A DNA stretch of 64,000 nt, from assembly GCA_946800325.1 (NCBI GenBank), contig OX326958.1:27630914-27694913 (forward strand), read 5' to 3'. A program made the translations under genes and the position numbers. This DNA comes from Luzula sylvatica. Taxonomy: Eukaryota; Streptophyta; Magnoliopsida; Poales; Juncaceae. The notes beneath the pieces are model-generated. The model had not been told where the DNA came from. It ran no database searches and was given only the letters and a program-made list of their open reading frames with translations. Positions 1 through 12,209 of the stretch are shown piece after piece (position 1 is the stretch's first letter; each line of letters starts with the position of its first letter).

Positions 1-50
1 TTTTTGGATCTTTGAGTCGGAGAAAGTTTGTAAATTTTTTTTTATGTTTG

Positions 51-55
<5 letters not shown>

Positions 56-101
<46 letters not shown>
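56..101. repeat. (TA)n microsatellite
   Basis: An uninterrupted run of about 23 TA units. Confidence 0.9.
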
Positions 102-104
<3 letters not shown>

Positions 105-964
105 AACTTTAAAAAATAATGATGCCGGAAGTTATTCCAAATTAGTAAAAAAAAATGATTTTATGATTTTAGTAAGAATTAATTAAAAAGAACAAAAAAA
201 ATACAAAGCTATTAAAATGCCATGACTTTTCAAAATAAACTATTAAATTCTACAAGAGAACATGAAACAAATCTCCAACAAATAATCCAATATTAAAAAA
301 ATTCAATTTTTATATTTCCATACAAATCAAGTGGCTGTAGAATAAGTCAGGGCTTAGGACAAGTTCACGGACGGGGACACCGTTTTAAATTTGGGTAGCG
401 CTATTACAATACTTAACTTGATTTAATCAAGAGTAGTTTTGAAAAAAAAAATTATATCAAATAACCATTGTACTCTTACACATGACCATTAATATTTATT
501 ACATAATTACATAATTTACATTTACCTACAAACAATTTTACTATATTCATCAATATATTTATAAGTGTGCCAAGTCACCATATTTTCCCCTCGTCTCTTT
601 CTCTCGCTCATAGTGTCTTTGCTTTGTGCAATACACATGAAACTACAAAAACTAATGGTGTTTTTAAGTAATTTTTATTTTGATATGGATCAACATTTTT
701 ACTATTCATGTTCTGTTTCGTGTTTGGGTAAATGATTAAAAATAATTTATTATTTTTTTACTCATTTAAAGATTATTTTTTGAAGTGAAACATAATTCAT
801 GAATCATGAATTTTTGTTTTGTTTTTGTAATATCAATGAGATTTGTATCATTGAAATTTGATATCTTGTGTTAAATATTTTACCACTAGACTAAGAAGTC
901 GTCGGTACTTGTTTGAAAATTATCATTATTTTTATTTTACTTGTTCGAATTTTTTTATTATTAT

Positions 965-1001
<37 letters not shown>

Positions 1002-1012
1002 CGTAGTAGTAG
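965..1012. repeat. (AGT)n microsatellite
   Basis: About 14 AGT units with one cgt interruption. It creates a false serine-rich open frame at 858-1043. Confidence 0.85.
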
Positions 1013-1149
1013 TTCATTTAAACAAGTTTCTTTCTCAGCATGATTAAGTTTTTTTTATTAATTATTGGAGACACCAGCAAGAAACAATAAATAAAAAATA
1101 TTTTAATATAACAGCTATAACATAAAAGATATTTTAGTACAAAGTCATG

Positions 1150-1765
1150 TGATCACCTAATTTTGGGAAATTTACATATAACTCCCTAACTTTTCTTGAA
1201 TTTACAAAAAAAAAAACCCTAACTTTTGAGAAACTCCAAAAAAAAACTTACATACAAGGTTTTCTTTTCAATTACCCACTATAGGGATATTTCATGGTTT
1301 TGAAAAATTTTTGGACCAAAATACCCATCTATTTTTCATCTTTAAATTTAATAAACATATTTTTGTATTATTATTAATTTAAAATCACTATGAATATTTG
1401 TTAACAACTTAACATATACTAATTTAAAAAAAACTATGTGTCATATACATAATTTTAATCTTTTATTTATTATATATTTTATCATGAAAAACTAAAATTA
1501 AATAAAATAATGATATAAAATATTCCTGGAAATATCTTTTATTGTATGAAATAAAAGTTTGAAAAAATAGTTGTCAAGATATTTCCAGGAATATTATATA
1601 TCATATTTTTATTTAATTTTAGTTTTCTATGATAAATATATAATAAATAAAAAATTAAAATTATGTATATGACATATAATTTTTTTAAATTAGTATGTGT
1701 TAAATATTTATAGTAATTTTAATTAATAAAATAATAAAAAAATATGTTTATTAAAATATTATGTT
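1150..1765. repeat. Foldback (inverted repeat) element, about 0.6 kb
   Basis: The left part (about 1380-1540) and right part (about 1550-1765) are imperfect reverse complements, meeting near 1545. The left edge begins with gggaaatttacatat followed by an A-rich tract with ccctaacttt, the same edge type as the foldbacks at 5281-6089 and 20178-20925. The right edge lacks the matching outer arm, so this copy is probably truncated. No coding capacity. Confidence 0.6.
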
Positions 1766-3110
1766 TTTTAAACTGTATAAAATAAAGAAACAAAATAATT
1801 TATTCATTTCTATGTTCCAAGACAACATTCACATTAACCAAAAATGAATACTATATATAACAAAAACTAGAAATTTCTACAAAAAACTATTATTTTTGTT
1901 AAGTATTTGTTTTTGCAAGATTTACATACAAATTTACTAGAATTTCTTAAAAAAGAAAAAACATATAAATTTTAGAATAATATCCAAACAGATCATAGTA
2001 ATATTTTGATAAATTTTTCTTATCCAGACTAAACTATCAATTAGTTGACATCGAAACAAGAGACACTATTTATCTTCTTCTTCTTTGGAATTTTATTTTG
2101 ATTTTATCCGGAAAATAATATACATAGATTAAAAGACAAATAAAACATATTGCAATAATAAATGTGTCATCTCTGAGGCAATTTTGAATATGCATCATAT
2201 TATATTAAAAATTGAAATTTAACATCATTTTTTCTTCAAAATAAACTGATTAAAATAAATCATAGAAACATGTCATTTTATATTGATATATAAAACATTG
2301 TGAGAGATGTAGGAGTACCCATAAAATTAATTGTGTAAAGAAGATTAGTTTTTTTTTGTTTGCTATTTTATGAGCCTTCACGTGGTATTTTTGGATTTGA
2401 GTCATAAAAAAAATTAAGTTTTACTTGTGATAATAGCATGTTTAGTCATTCAAAAATATTGTACTTTTTAATCTTATATTAATATGTGATATTTTATTGT
2501 AATTACAGATCTGAATGTTTGGGAAAGTTAGACAAAAAATAATTATCAAAACAACACTAAACAAAAATTTGAGAGGCAAAATTATACATTTACACTGGTA
2601 TATGCACAAAATAGTTAAAAGTATTAAATAAATACATTGTTTTATAAAAAAATTGGGAGGAGGAGAAAGAAAGCCCTCTAGCACCTACAAAGACCCGTTC
2701 CTATTTTTTTTTAATTGCAACTTATAGTTGCGTGATATATTTAAGCAAAGAATTAAAACATTACAATGCTTAAGAAAAAAAGAAAAAAATTGGTTCATAA
2801 CAATATGCACATGATTCAAAAAAATATCTCAAAGAAAAAAAAAAACCCTAACGAGGATTAACCATCAAAAGTGACGGCCACCACTGCGGTTCTTCTTGGT
2901 TTACAACGCATGAGTCATTTGCAACATTTTATAAAGTAAAGATAAATAATGCTCTTAATATATGTTGATTGTTTGGTTACAAATAATATCAACACGTTTT
3001 AAAATATTAATCATTAAATTTATTTTAGAATTTATGTTTTTCACGATAACTATCAAAATTTATAGTCGTCATTAAAAACACAATTTTTTTTTTATCATAT
3101 AATAAAACAT

Positions 3111-3341
3111 GGGGAGTTCTATGATAGACCAATTTTCTTATCATAGACCCATTTTAAAAAAAAAAAAATCGAATATTTGTTAAATAATGATTTTTTTTGT
3201 AAGATTCTAGTGTATATTTATCATTTAATGCTATCCAAAACATAAATTTTGTATAATTAATTAATAAATAATTAAAATTCTCAAAATAAATTTTTGAAAA
3301 AGGGTCCATGATAAAAAAATTGATCTATGATAGAAGCTCCC
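3111..3341. mobile_element. MITE, same family as 5725-5918
   Basis: Terminal inverted repeats of about 40 bp start ggggagttctatgatagacc on the left; the right end reads as its imperfect reverse complement. The same terminal sequence occurs at 5725-5918. The 231-bp element has no open frame. The flanks do not show a clean target-site duplication. Confidence 0.65.
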
Positions 3342-5090
3342 TAATAATATATATTATCATTCAAGTATGTATGTGTAACAAATATCTAAAGTTTAAAAAA
3401 AATAAAATGTATAAAAACCACAAACAAAATTATAATTCACGTATAAAAATATAAAATTAATAAACAATATTTAAATGGTAATTAATGAGGGGTGAAAATC
3501 AACTTATTTATTTTTTCATTTGTAAATCAATTCTTTTTGTATACCAGAAATTTTATAAAATCACGTAATTCCTAAGTTTCATGGCCCTACAAGCCTCTTT
3601 GAAATTTACGGCCCATGCTACATCACTTGCACAAACACACAAATTGTCTTTTCTACCGAACTTTTCTTAATGAACATACAAAAAAAACATGAACTTCTCA
3701 AAGAAAAATGTATGAAAATCTTTATATATATATCTGCAAATAGTAGATTGTGAACTATATGTGTCTTCTAAAGCTAATTTCTGTATTCGCATAAGATAAC
3801 TGATTATTTTATGTTTTTATTTAGGAATATAGGATCGGTTCCGTTTTAAGTTATTGGAAGAAATTAAACAAACGTAAAGCTTATAATTAATACGCAATGT
3901 AGTGTCGTGGGAAGTTATAACGTGCTCAAATACGCATCCATGACCGATATTCGACGTCGTATTTGGGCATTTTCTATTGCTAACCTAAAATCAGTAAAAA
4001 AGAATGAAAACCAAAGTAATGAATGTGAATTGAAATTACAATTCATGTTACTGAGAAGGATGAATTGCCTCAAACATCGTAGAGCTAATATCTTCTCCAA
4101 ACACGAATAAGTTCATTAACCTTTCAATTTATAACTGGTTGATAAAATATTTGATCTTTAATGGATTTCGAGCTATTTGTGGTCGGTATTGGAGAACATA
4201 CGCAATTAAAGCGAGGATAACCGATCAACATAAAAATAGGAGAGAGAGAGATGATTTCAGCGCGTAAATTAGCATGACCGGAGTCTAGTGATTATGAACC
4301 GGAGAGACGGCATGAGCCGTTTGGGCGAACTTAAGTGATCCTATATAATATGGCCCTTGAGGTATAATAATAGCACATGTTTACGAAACAAGATAAAAAT
4401 AAGTATTATATCATTGTTGTCTAGAATAATATCGTATTGAATAGTGAAAGTATTATACAAAATAATATAAAAAAACTAATTAAGCAACATAATTAAAATT
4501 ATTTAAGATCATAAGGTATTTTTTTTAATTTACAACTTTATAAATAACAATATCATTCGATATATGTTTAAAAAGTTTAATATAAGTTATTTATGTAATG
4601 ATAGATAATTTTTTTCATATTTATTAATTTTGGAAAAATTTATTATTAAAATTATTTGAACAAAAGCACAATATATATTATACTTTTTATTATATAGGAT
4701 TCTTATTACAATTATAGTTTTTAAAATATATTACAATACTTTAAAAATTAAAATATAATTATATATATGTTTTTTTGGAATTATATATTTTTAGTTAATA
4801 TATTCAGTAATTCAAATTAATATGGATGTGAAAATAGATAGAAAATTCAAGAATACTAATAATATATAATGTATATTTTATAATATTATTTTTTTATATT
4901 AATTTATATATTGGTATATTTCTTTCATCATTCATATATATTAACATTTGATCAAGAATTTAATGTGAACTAATTATCAATTGAATATATTTGTTCTAAC
5001 ACAATCTTACGAATAATATTTGTTCAATTCATTAATGTAGGATGATGTGACATTTTCAAATCCTTAAAATTAATTGTAAAATAATAAATA

Positions 5091-5116
5091 CTAGAAGAAT
5101 ACTCGCGCTACGCGAC
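5091..5116 (-). mobile_element. Helitron-type 3' terminus (minus strand)
   Basis: Read on the minus strand there is a small GC-rich hairpin (tcgcgtagcgcga), eight bases, then ctag followed by t. A subterminal hairpin a short distance before a terminal CTRR, inserted before T, is the known signature of Helitron 3' ends. Similar ends occur at 42713 and 61664-61693. The 5' end could not be located. Confidence 0.4.
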
Positions 5117-5280
5117 AATCATATTAATTATGTTTTTCCACTTTAATTTAAAGTATATGATAATATTGATAATATCTTATAATAAAATTATTTGAACTCA
5201 TTTTTCTATGATTATGTATATATTTTACAATTATTTTACAATATGATAGCAAACAATATTGTCCGTCGTTAATAATAATA

Positions 5281-6089
5281 GGGAAATTTTCAAAAACCCT
5301 AACTTTTTCTGAAATTAAAAAAAAAACCCTATATTCTTGGATATACAAACCCCCCCAATCAAAGTTTCATTTTCAAAACACCCCATATTGGGGTTAAAAT
5401 TAACATTTGATGGTGTTGACATTTTTTTGGACAAAAAATACCCCTTTCTAGTATTTTTGTATTAATTTTAAAAATCTTCATAAATATTTTTTTAAATATA
5501 CTAATTAAAAAAAATATTATTTTATATTTTATATTAATTCTAAAAATATAAATATTTTTATTATATACTTATTACAAAAATAAAAATATATTATTTATAT
5601 AATTTTAATATTTTAATATTTTTTTATTATATATTTTTCATGAAAAACCAACATTAAATTAAAAATAAAAGAGAAGCCAAACTACTCAAGTGAGTATTTG
5701 AGACTATTTGAGGTATTGTATTTTGGGGAGTGCTATGATAGACCCATTTTCAAAAAAATATTTTAAATATTTTAACTATTTATTAATTAATGCTATAAAA
5801 TTTATGTTTTGAATAACATTAAATGATAAATATACATTAGAATCTTACAAAAAATATCATTATTTCATAAATATTCGAATTTTTTTATTTTAAAAATGGG
5901 TCTATCATAGCACTCCCCTTGTATTTTTGTCAAAAAAAAATTTAACACCCTCAAATGTTAATTTTAACTCCAATAGGGGGTTTTTTTTAAAAAGAAACTT
6001 TGATTTGGGGTTTTTTTTGGAATATCAAAAAAGATAGGGGATTTTTTTAAATTTCAGAAAAAGTTAGGGGATTTTTTGAAAATTTCCCA
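5281..6089. mobile_element. Foldback element, Mutator-like, about 0.8 kb
   Basis: The outer arms (about 5281-5470 and 5925-6089) are imperfect reverse complements, beginning gggaaattttcaaaaaccc and ending with its complement. The flanking nonamers are ataataata on the left and ataatatta on the right, one mismatch, consistent with the 9-bp target duplication of Mutator-like elements. There is no coding capacity. A different MITE is inserted in its centre (5725-5918). Confidence 0.65.
5725..5918. mobile_element. Nested MITE with 9-bp target-site duplication
   Basis: Terminal inverted repeats are ggggagtgctatgatagacc and its near-perfect complement. It is flanked by a perfect 9-bp direct repeat ttgtatttt (5716-5724 and 5919-5927), as expected for a Mutator-type non-autonomous element. 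It lies inside the larger foldback 5281-6089, so it is the younger insertion. Confidence 0.75.
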
Positions 6090-6819
6090 TAATATTATTG
6101 GTTACGATCTTTGTTTTCGTAGCTAATAATAGCATTGCTTACAAAAATTAAGGTAGTAATCAATAATATTATCGGGCAATATTATTAGCTATGGGCCTAC
6201 ATTTCGTAGTCAATAATATATTAAAAAAAAAATCAGAAAATTAAATTAAAAAAACAAAACAAAAAATCGAATACATATCTAAATAATAACTCACAAACAA
6301 TAAATCTAATCATAATTCGCAAATCAATTCAGCATACTTTGTTAATTAGTGGAACGTAGGAGTGAAAACACTAAAGAGAAGTAAACAAAGATCAGGAGGA
6401 CAGAGAGAGGGAGAGAGGGAGAGAGAGAGAGATGAATATGTGGAGAGGAGAGAGCATGGGGGTGGGGCTCGTATATTACATGGTGGTTTGCTCACCACAC
6501 GCCATCTATGTCCATTGTGGCATCGTCCCATATCTCCTCTAACCAATCCCTTCTCTCCCCTTCCCCCTATCCTCTACCCATTTGAAAATATCAAAAATAA
6601 AAGATAAGGGGGCAAAAGACTGAACTGGAATCAACAGTTTCTAGCTCCCCAATTTCCAAACTCGGAAGAAATTAATCGCACTGCCTCACTCTCCATTCTG
6701 GTATACTACAACCCCCATCTTTTCTTCAGAAATTACAAAGCTTTGATACTTCAATTTCGATTAATTTATGTTCAGGCTGTTAACTCGTTATGTGGTAGGA
6801 TTGAATCGAAGCACAGCCA

Positions 6820-8960
6820 ATGATGGGGAGTAGTACAGCTGCAGTTATCAGTCTAAGAACAGGAAATCGACTTCTCGGCAACTCGTTTTATGGGTCCGAA
6901 TACGATAATTTCTCATCGACGCACACCAAGAATTATCTGATTGTAGTTGCTCAAAAATCATCTCATTTGAACGGAAATTCTCCTTCAAACAGACCCCAAT
7001 TTCAAGCGGTAAAAGCACTCAAAGAGCACGTTAATATTCACGTCTCCACCGCATCGACAAGCGAAAACGAAGAAGACCAAGAAGACGAAAATTACGATTC
7101 TACCTTCGAGGCATCGCTTCAAAGCATAGTCTTGCTCCAGAAATCGGTGCTGGAGAAGCAATGGAAGCTTCCGTTCGATTTCGACCGGCTCGATTCCGTC
7201 AGAGTCAATCAAACGGAAGAAGAAGAAGAACCGGAGAAAGAAGAAGATCGAGTCATCCGATCCGGCACTAATCCGAGAGAGAGAAGATCAATTGCTAGGA
7301 GAAAATACTTTAAAACAAATAAAGATTATACACGGTACTCTGTGAATCCTGAACTGATACATACTGGTTTGAAGGGTGGTTATTTGAGGAAGGGCATTTT
7401 GGGCAAAGAGTTATTGAGTCATGATAAGGTCGTGCGTTTGTCCAAGAAGATAAAGGATGGTCTCGCTCTTAACAAACATAGAAGCAAGTAAGTTAATTTC
7501 AATCAATCCTTTAATTAAATAAAAAACGAGGACAAAATTGAATTATGGTATGATATAGGTTGCAAGAGAAACTAGGGGTCGAACCGACAGATAAACAGCT
7601 TGCACGGTTTTTGAGGATATCGACGAAAGAACTAAGGATAAGACTTCTAGAAGCTTCTCTTGCAAAGGAGAAGCTCGCGATGAATAACGTGCGTTTGGTC
7701 AAGTCCGTTGCGCAGAAATACGACAACATGGGCGTTGACATGGATGATCTCATCCAGGTATACATTGCGTTATTTATTTGAAATAATTTCAATTCAAAAA
7801 AATTTAAACGGTTTTTAAATGAATGATTGAAGGGAGGTTTGGTTGGGCTGCTTAAAGGAATAGACAAGTACGATCCGAACAAGGGATTCAAAGTATCTAC
7901 TTATGTTTACTATTGGATTCGTCAGGTCTCTTACTCGAAACTTTTCGCTATATAATTATGAAAGTTTGAGAATTTAGCGAGCCTTGCTAAATTAATATTC
8001 GTACGTGTAGGGAGTATCGAAGGCATTGGTTGATAACGCGGGGATAATGAGAATTCCGCGTTATTTACACGAAAGACTTGGCAAGATTAAAAACGCCAAA
8101 TTCAATTTGGAACTCGAGGGAATCACGCCCACGATCGAGGTAATTTTTTTCTCTTTTCCCCTTTTTTTAGTGAATCTTTTTAAGAAAAACATTTTTATAT
8201 TTTCTAGAAACTTGCGGAGGTGTTGAAGATCTCCGAGAAGAAAGTCACGAATGCTACCGAAGTACGTTGCAAATATTCTTTTAATTTTAATTCCCCATTA
8301 TTTATATCTTTATGTTGGGTTTAAGTACTAAAAATGGTAAAAATAAATGCAGGCTTACCACAAGGTGTTTTCGCTTGATAGGGAAATTTACACGGGTCTT
8401 GGCAGTCTCCCTGGTAGCGGTGACACGTTTCATAGTGTACGTGCTTATAAATTCAAAATATTTCATTCTTCGGTAAATTATTAAAAATTGAGTAATCGAT
8501 TATTTATTGTTGTTAGTGTCTCGAAGACACGAACCCTGATAATGACCCGTGGCAATCATATCAAAAATGGTACATCATGGTACTAATTTTTAATTATTAT
8601 TCATTATTACACGATTCAATTCAAACGCAAGGCTAATGAAAATGGTTGTGTGTAGGATCAATTGATCAAGTTATTGAATTCGACATTGAACGAGAGGGAA
8701 AGAGAGATAGTTTGTTTATATCATGGTTTAGGTGGCGATCCCTTCACTTGGGACGATATCGGCAAAATGTATGCATTTCATTTATGTCCATTCGACTTAA
8801 TTTCTTTTCTTTTTTGCACCGATAATATAATATTATTACTTGCGCATTTAGGTATGGTTTGTCGAGAGAAAGGGTTCGGCAAGTCGGGCTTGTAGCGATG
8901 GAGAAATTAAAACAAGAAGCAAAAAAGAAAGAAATGCACACTTTATTAATAAAAAATTAA
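6820..8960 (+). CDS. SIG1: RNA polymerase sigma factor SIG1 (sigA), chloroplast
   Basis: Nuclear-encoded sigma-70 factor that directs the plastid-encoded RNA polymerase to chloroplast promoters. Nine exons join in one frame: 6820-7487, 7559-7757, 7833-7925, 8011-8139, 8208-8261, 8353-8436, 8517-8579, 8656-8768, 8852-8960, giving 503 aa, close to the usual SIG1 length of about 502. All introns are GT-AG and about 65-90 bp. The N-terminus (TAAVISLRTGNRLLGNSF, then LLQKSVLEKQW near residue 110) matches plant SIG1 and should act as a transit region followed by a spacer. Region 2 (about 255-335) carries NVRLV, DLIQGGLVGLL and a YWIRQ core. Region 4 has LSRERVRQVGLVAMEKLK, the helix-turn-helix for the -35 box. 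The start is the first ATG of the open frame. Oddities are YVYYWIRQ where most plant copies have YVYWWIRQ, and an unusually diverged region 3. No lesion was seen. Confidence 0.92.
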
Positions 8961-10169
8961 GAGTTTTTTTTGTGTTAATTTGAATTGATGGGACTTTGAA
9001 AAGAAAATCAGAGAAGAGTCTTTGTATATATTACAAGTTATATATAAGGTAGAGAGTTGAACATAATAGAAAAAAGGACAAATCTCTCTGCCCACTTCTC
9101 CTTAGAATCATAAATTTTATACTTGTAAATTTTGAACATTCAAACTTGAATCATGCTAGTAATTCAGCATATTATATTATTGATCTAAAAATTAATTTGT
9201 ATTATTTATGTCATTGTTTTTTATTAATTTGGTTCAAATATAATAAATCACAATATAGAGAAAGGCCCAAAAATCTGGCCACTATATTGACCCAATGACA
9301 ATACAAATCAGTAGGATGGGCAAATAGTTAAGTTTATTTGGGAATTCAATCGGTCGAATTCGATTTAATTCGATTTATTTGTGTTAGTTCGGACAAATAG
9401 TATTTATTTTCGTGTTTTTTTTTTTCATTATATTCATTTTAAAAAATTAATATTTCACATTATAAAATTAAATAATATAATTATATTTTATATGATTTGT
9501 TTTTATATTTTTTTTACTAAATAAAATTTGAATTTTATCATTATAGAATTTGTTATTTGATTCAATCGAACAAATCAAATAAAAAATTCGATTTTAAATC
9601 ATTTAAAATTTTATTCGATTCGGTTCGGTTGAAATCTAGTTCAATTCGATTTGATTCGAGTCGATTTGGCTTAAACGATTCGGTTCTGTAGAATTACTAA
9701 TTACGATTATACTTACTATTTGCAACTAATAACCCGCTAAAACCTTTTTTCCGTTTGCAGCCCGATAACCCACTCAAATCTTTCTTCCCAAAAGATTAAA
9801 GTCGTTGGCGTCTCGACTCTCGAGAGTTCTGTAGAAGGCGCAGTCGGTAACTTTGAGATAAGGGCGGGCTAGAAAGGGGCCGAATCAGGGTTCCGGCGAA
9901 CTGACTGATCGGGGTGGCTAAGGGCGTCATGGGATTGGTTTGATGAGTCGTCTCGTCCAGACCGATCAGTGAGTGCTCGAGGAACCAGCGACAGATCAAG
10001 GCTCCAAGGCGCATCCTGAGCCATGGATTCGCTCCCTGAATAACCAAAACTACTATAATTCCTTAAACTAGTGACGATAATTTGAGTTGAAATTGGTGCT
10101 GTCGGAGATTCGATTTCAATCGGATACAGTTTAGCTCAATAAAGGAGGAATTGATAGTAGCTAGGTGTG
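8961..10169. other. SIG1-TOC1 intergenic region
   Basis: This holds the SIG1 3' UTR (about the first 150 bases) and then AT-rich DNA with repeated cgatt/tcgatt words around 9350-9680. The last 350 bases, GC-richer, are probably the TOC1 promoter and 5' UTR. An open frame on the minus strand at 9796-10047 has no recognisable domain. I saw no evening element (AAAATATCT) by eye. Confidence 0.5.
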
Positions 10170-11665
10170 ATGGTGGAGAGAGATGATGGAAAGGGAAAGG
10201 GGAAAGGAGGCAGAGATGAAACGAGTAGTAGATTACTTGACAGAAGTAAAGTGAGGATATTGCTATGCGATTCCGACCCCAAAACCTCTCAAGAGGTCCT
10301 CGATCTTCTTCTCAACTGCTCTTACCAAGGTAAGTAAACCTCCTCTCCTCCTCCCGCTCTCCCCTCCCCTTCTTAATTTCTATCTATCAAACTAATTGAA
10401 GGTGTATGTGAGCAGTGACCAGCGTCAAATCGGCCAGGCAAGTGATCGACGTGCTGAACGCAGAAGGAGACGAAATCGACATCATCTTAGCCGAAGCAGA
10501 TCTCCCTATTGCCAAAGGATTCAAGATGCTCAAATACATAGCGCGTAACAAGGATCTGATGCGGATCCCCATCATCATGATGTCATCACACGACGAGGTC
10601 TCCGTAGTTGTCAAATGCCTCCGGCTCGGCGCCGCAGACTACTTGGTCAAACCGTTACGCACCAACGAGCTCCTCAATCTCTGGACCCACATGTGGCGTA
10701 GACGCCGCATGCTCGGCCTCTCTGACAAGGATATTTTCAATCACGACCTCGATTTGGTCTTGTCCGAACCCAGTGATTGCGATAACAGTACCACTCTTAC
10801 CCCCCTCTCTGACGACACTACTGGTACCGACAAGGACAATAACATATCTGACCCTCCTCCAACCGATGAGCAAGCATCACGTAAGTCTCTTCCCGTTTAT
10901 ATCGGTACCGATATTTATTATTTAACAATAAGATTTTTTTTGGCAGTATTTTCAGGAAAAACCGATTTGAAAATAGGTGGGTCGTCAGCATTCTTGGCTT
11001 ATGTTAGATCCAACGCACCGAGTCCAACCATAATCCAACAAGAAGAAGCGTTGGTTCCGCACAATAGATATAACATTAACGATAGAGAGGGAGAAGAAAG
11101 TGGCACCTTTTATGACCAAAATACCCCTGGTATTTTTGGATCTTCGTCTTCTGCTAACATGACAGACCATCAGCCAGAATACCACCACCACCATTTACCT
11201 ATGTATTATCATCCTCAACACGGTCATGGGGGTATGAACGTAAATATGAATGTGATGCCCCCTCAATCCATGCAAATATACCAAAACACGCATCATCATC
11301 AATATAACATGTTTCAATATAACCCTCACCATTTACACATGATGGTTCCACCTCCACCTCCACCTTCACCTTCTCCTCCTAGTAACAATGTGTGGTCTGG
11401 TTCACTGCCAGCTGGCAATGGACAAGGCGTAACCACGTCGGCTCGAACGGAGAGAAGAGCCGCAGCGTTGGTCAAGTTTAGACAAAAAAGAAAAGCGAGA
11501 TGTTTCGATAAGAAGATTAGGTACATAAATAGAAAGAAACTCGCAGAGACTAGGCTGAGAGTTAAGGGCCAGTTTGTCAGACATGCAAGCGACTCCATGG
11601 ATTTGAATTATGAGGACGAAGTAGAAGTCGAAGAAGAGGAGGAAGAGGACCCATCGTCTCCTTAA
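10170..11665 (+). CDS. TOC1: Timing of CAB expression 1 / pseudo-response regulator 1 (compact form)
   Basis: Evening-phased core clock repressor; the family binds DNA through CCT and represses morning genes such as CCA1/LHY. Exons 10170-10329, 10416-10880 and 10947-11665 give 447 aa. The pseudo-receiver domain (about 25-150) reads SKVRILLCDSDP, then VTSVKSARQVID, DIILAEADLP, and GAADYLVKPLRTNELLNLWT. The usual phospho-acceptor Asp is Glu/Ala context (LAEAD), as in all TOC1. The middle is His-, Met- and Pro-rich. The CCT domain (about 372-420) reads RCFDKKIRYINRKKL and VKGQFVRH, and the tail is acidic. Arabidopsis TOC1 is 618 aa with more exons, so the linker is much shorter here and the C-terminal exons appear fused. 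The second intron is only 66 bp, in frame and stop-free, so unspliced RNA would add 22 residues. An acceptor 9 bp further on is also possible. The ATG was chosen because it precedes the receiver and joins in frame. Confidence 0.9.
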
Positions 11666-11807
11666 AATGTGTGATTGGGTCGATTGGATTGAAACCACGT
11701 TTATTTTAGCCATTAAGTGATGAATTGATTTCTCATTTCTTAGCTCGTGCTATGGCCGTCTTTGGTCCTTTTTTTTGTTTAAGAGACTAACTCGAGTCTT
11801 TATTTGT

Positions 11808-11880
11808 AATATATAGACACGTTCCGTGCATTATGAAGATGGATTTTCAGTCTATGAAGGGAAAAAAAAAGCATAACTAA
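11808..11880 (+). repeat. TOC1: TOC1 3' UTR segment repeated at 20931-20993
   Basis: The probable TOC1 3' UTR contains gttccgtgcatt, gaagatgg and taactaagaa in an order found again at about 20931-20993. It marks the left edge of the tandem duplication that also contains the hairpin arrays. Confidence 0.6.
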
Positions 11881-11943
11881 GAAAATTACAATTTTATTTT
11901 GGATCGCTGAACTAAGTTTGAAAGTAACCATGTGGTTGAATAT

Positions 11944-12024
11944 AAGATATTGGAGGAAACCAAACTAACTCGTGTCCAGCACTACCTTGTACCGAGCCAT
12001 TAGTTTGGTTCCCACCAATTCTTA
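11944..12024 (-). ncRNA. miRNA-precursor-like hairpin H1, copy A
   Basis: Arms 11944-11968 and 12000-12024 pair over about 24 positions with few mismatches, around a loop of about 31 bases. On the minus strand the 3' arm contains ttagtttggtttcctccaat. Size and pairing suit a plant miRNA precursor. The strand is inferred from the TATA box at about 12406-12415. Family not recognised; no expression evidence. Confidence 0.5.
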
Positions 12025-12088
12025 AATCCAGCCAGGTTCAGATTTTATTTCTTGAGAATGAAGCCCGTTGCGTTGAGTTAGTGAAGGT

Positions 12089-12169
12089 AAGATATTAGAG
12101 GAAACTGAGCCCACGGTGTTAATAAGCAATTTTCAAAACCAAGGATTCAGTTTCATCCAATTCTCACTT
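12089..12169 (-). ncRNA. miRNA-precursor-like hairpin H2, copy A
   Basis: Arms 12089-12112 and about 12143-12169 pair imperfectly. The arm sequences are related to those of H1 (minus-strand 3' arm includes cagtttcctctaatatctta). Conserved in copy B. Confidence 0.45.
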
Positions 12170-12209
12170 TCAAAAGCACAATATTGTTGCGAAATGGTCG
12201 TCATCGTAT

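Larger units (their letters stand above)
1..6819. other. AT-rich intergenic region upstream of SIG1
   Basis: No gene is supported here. The stretch is very AT-rich and holds a TA microsatellite (56-101), a trinucleotide run (965-1012), foldback/MITE elements at 1150-1765, 3111-3341 and 5281-6089 (listed separately), and a Helitron-type terminus near 5091. Short open frames such as those at 3907-4110 are open on both strands, have no recognisable domain and are not called. A GA-rich tract (about 6398-6431) and a pyrimidine-rich tract (about 6535-6580) precede SIG1 and may belong to its promoter or 5' UTR. Confidence 0.6.

Noticed and set aside
858..1043. Serine-rich 61-aa frame
   Set aside because: Produced by the AGT microsatellite; no other support.
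3907..4110. Open frames on both strands
   Set aside because: Mutually antisense, no domain, no splice or promoter context that favours either.
9796..10047. Minus-strand 83-aa frame upstream of TOC1
   Set aside because: Lies in the likely TOC1 promoter/5' UTR, GC-richer DNA that is open by chance.
10415..10420. GTG as a TOC1 start
   Set aside because: It spans the intron-exon junction; the true start is the ATG at 10170, which supplies the start of the receiver domain.
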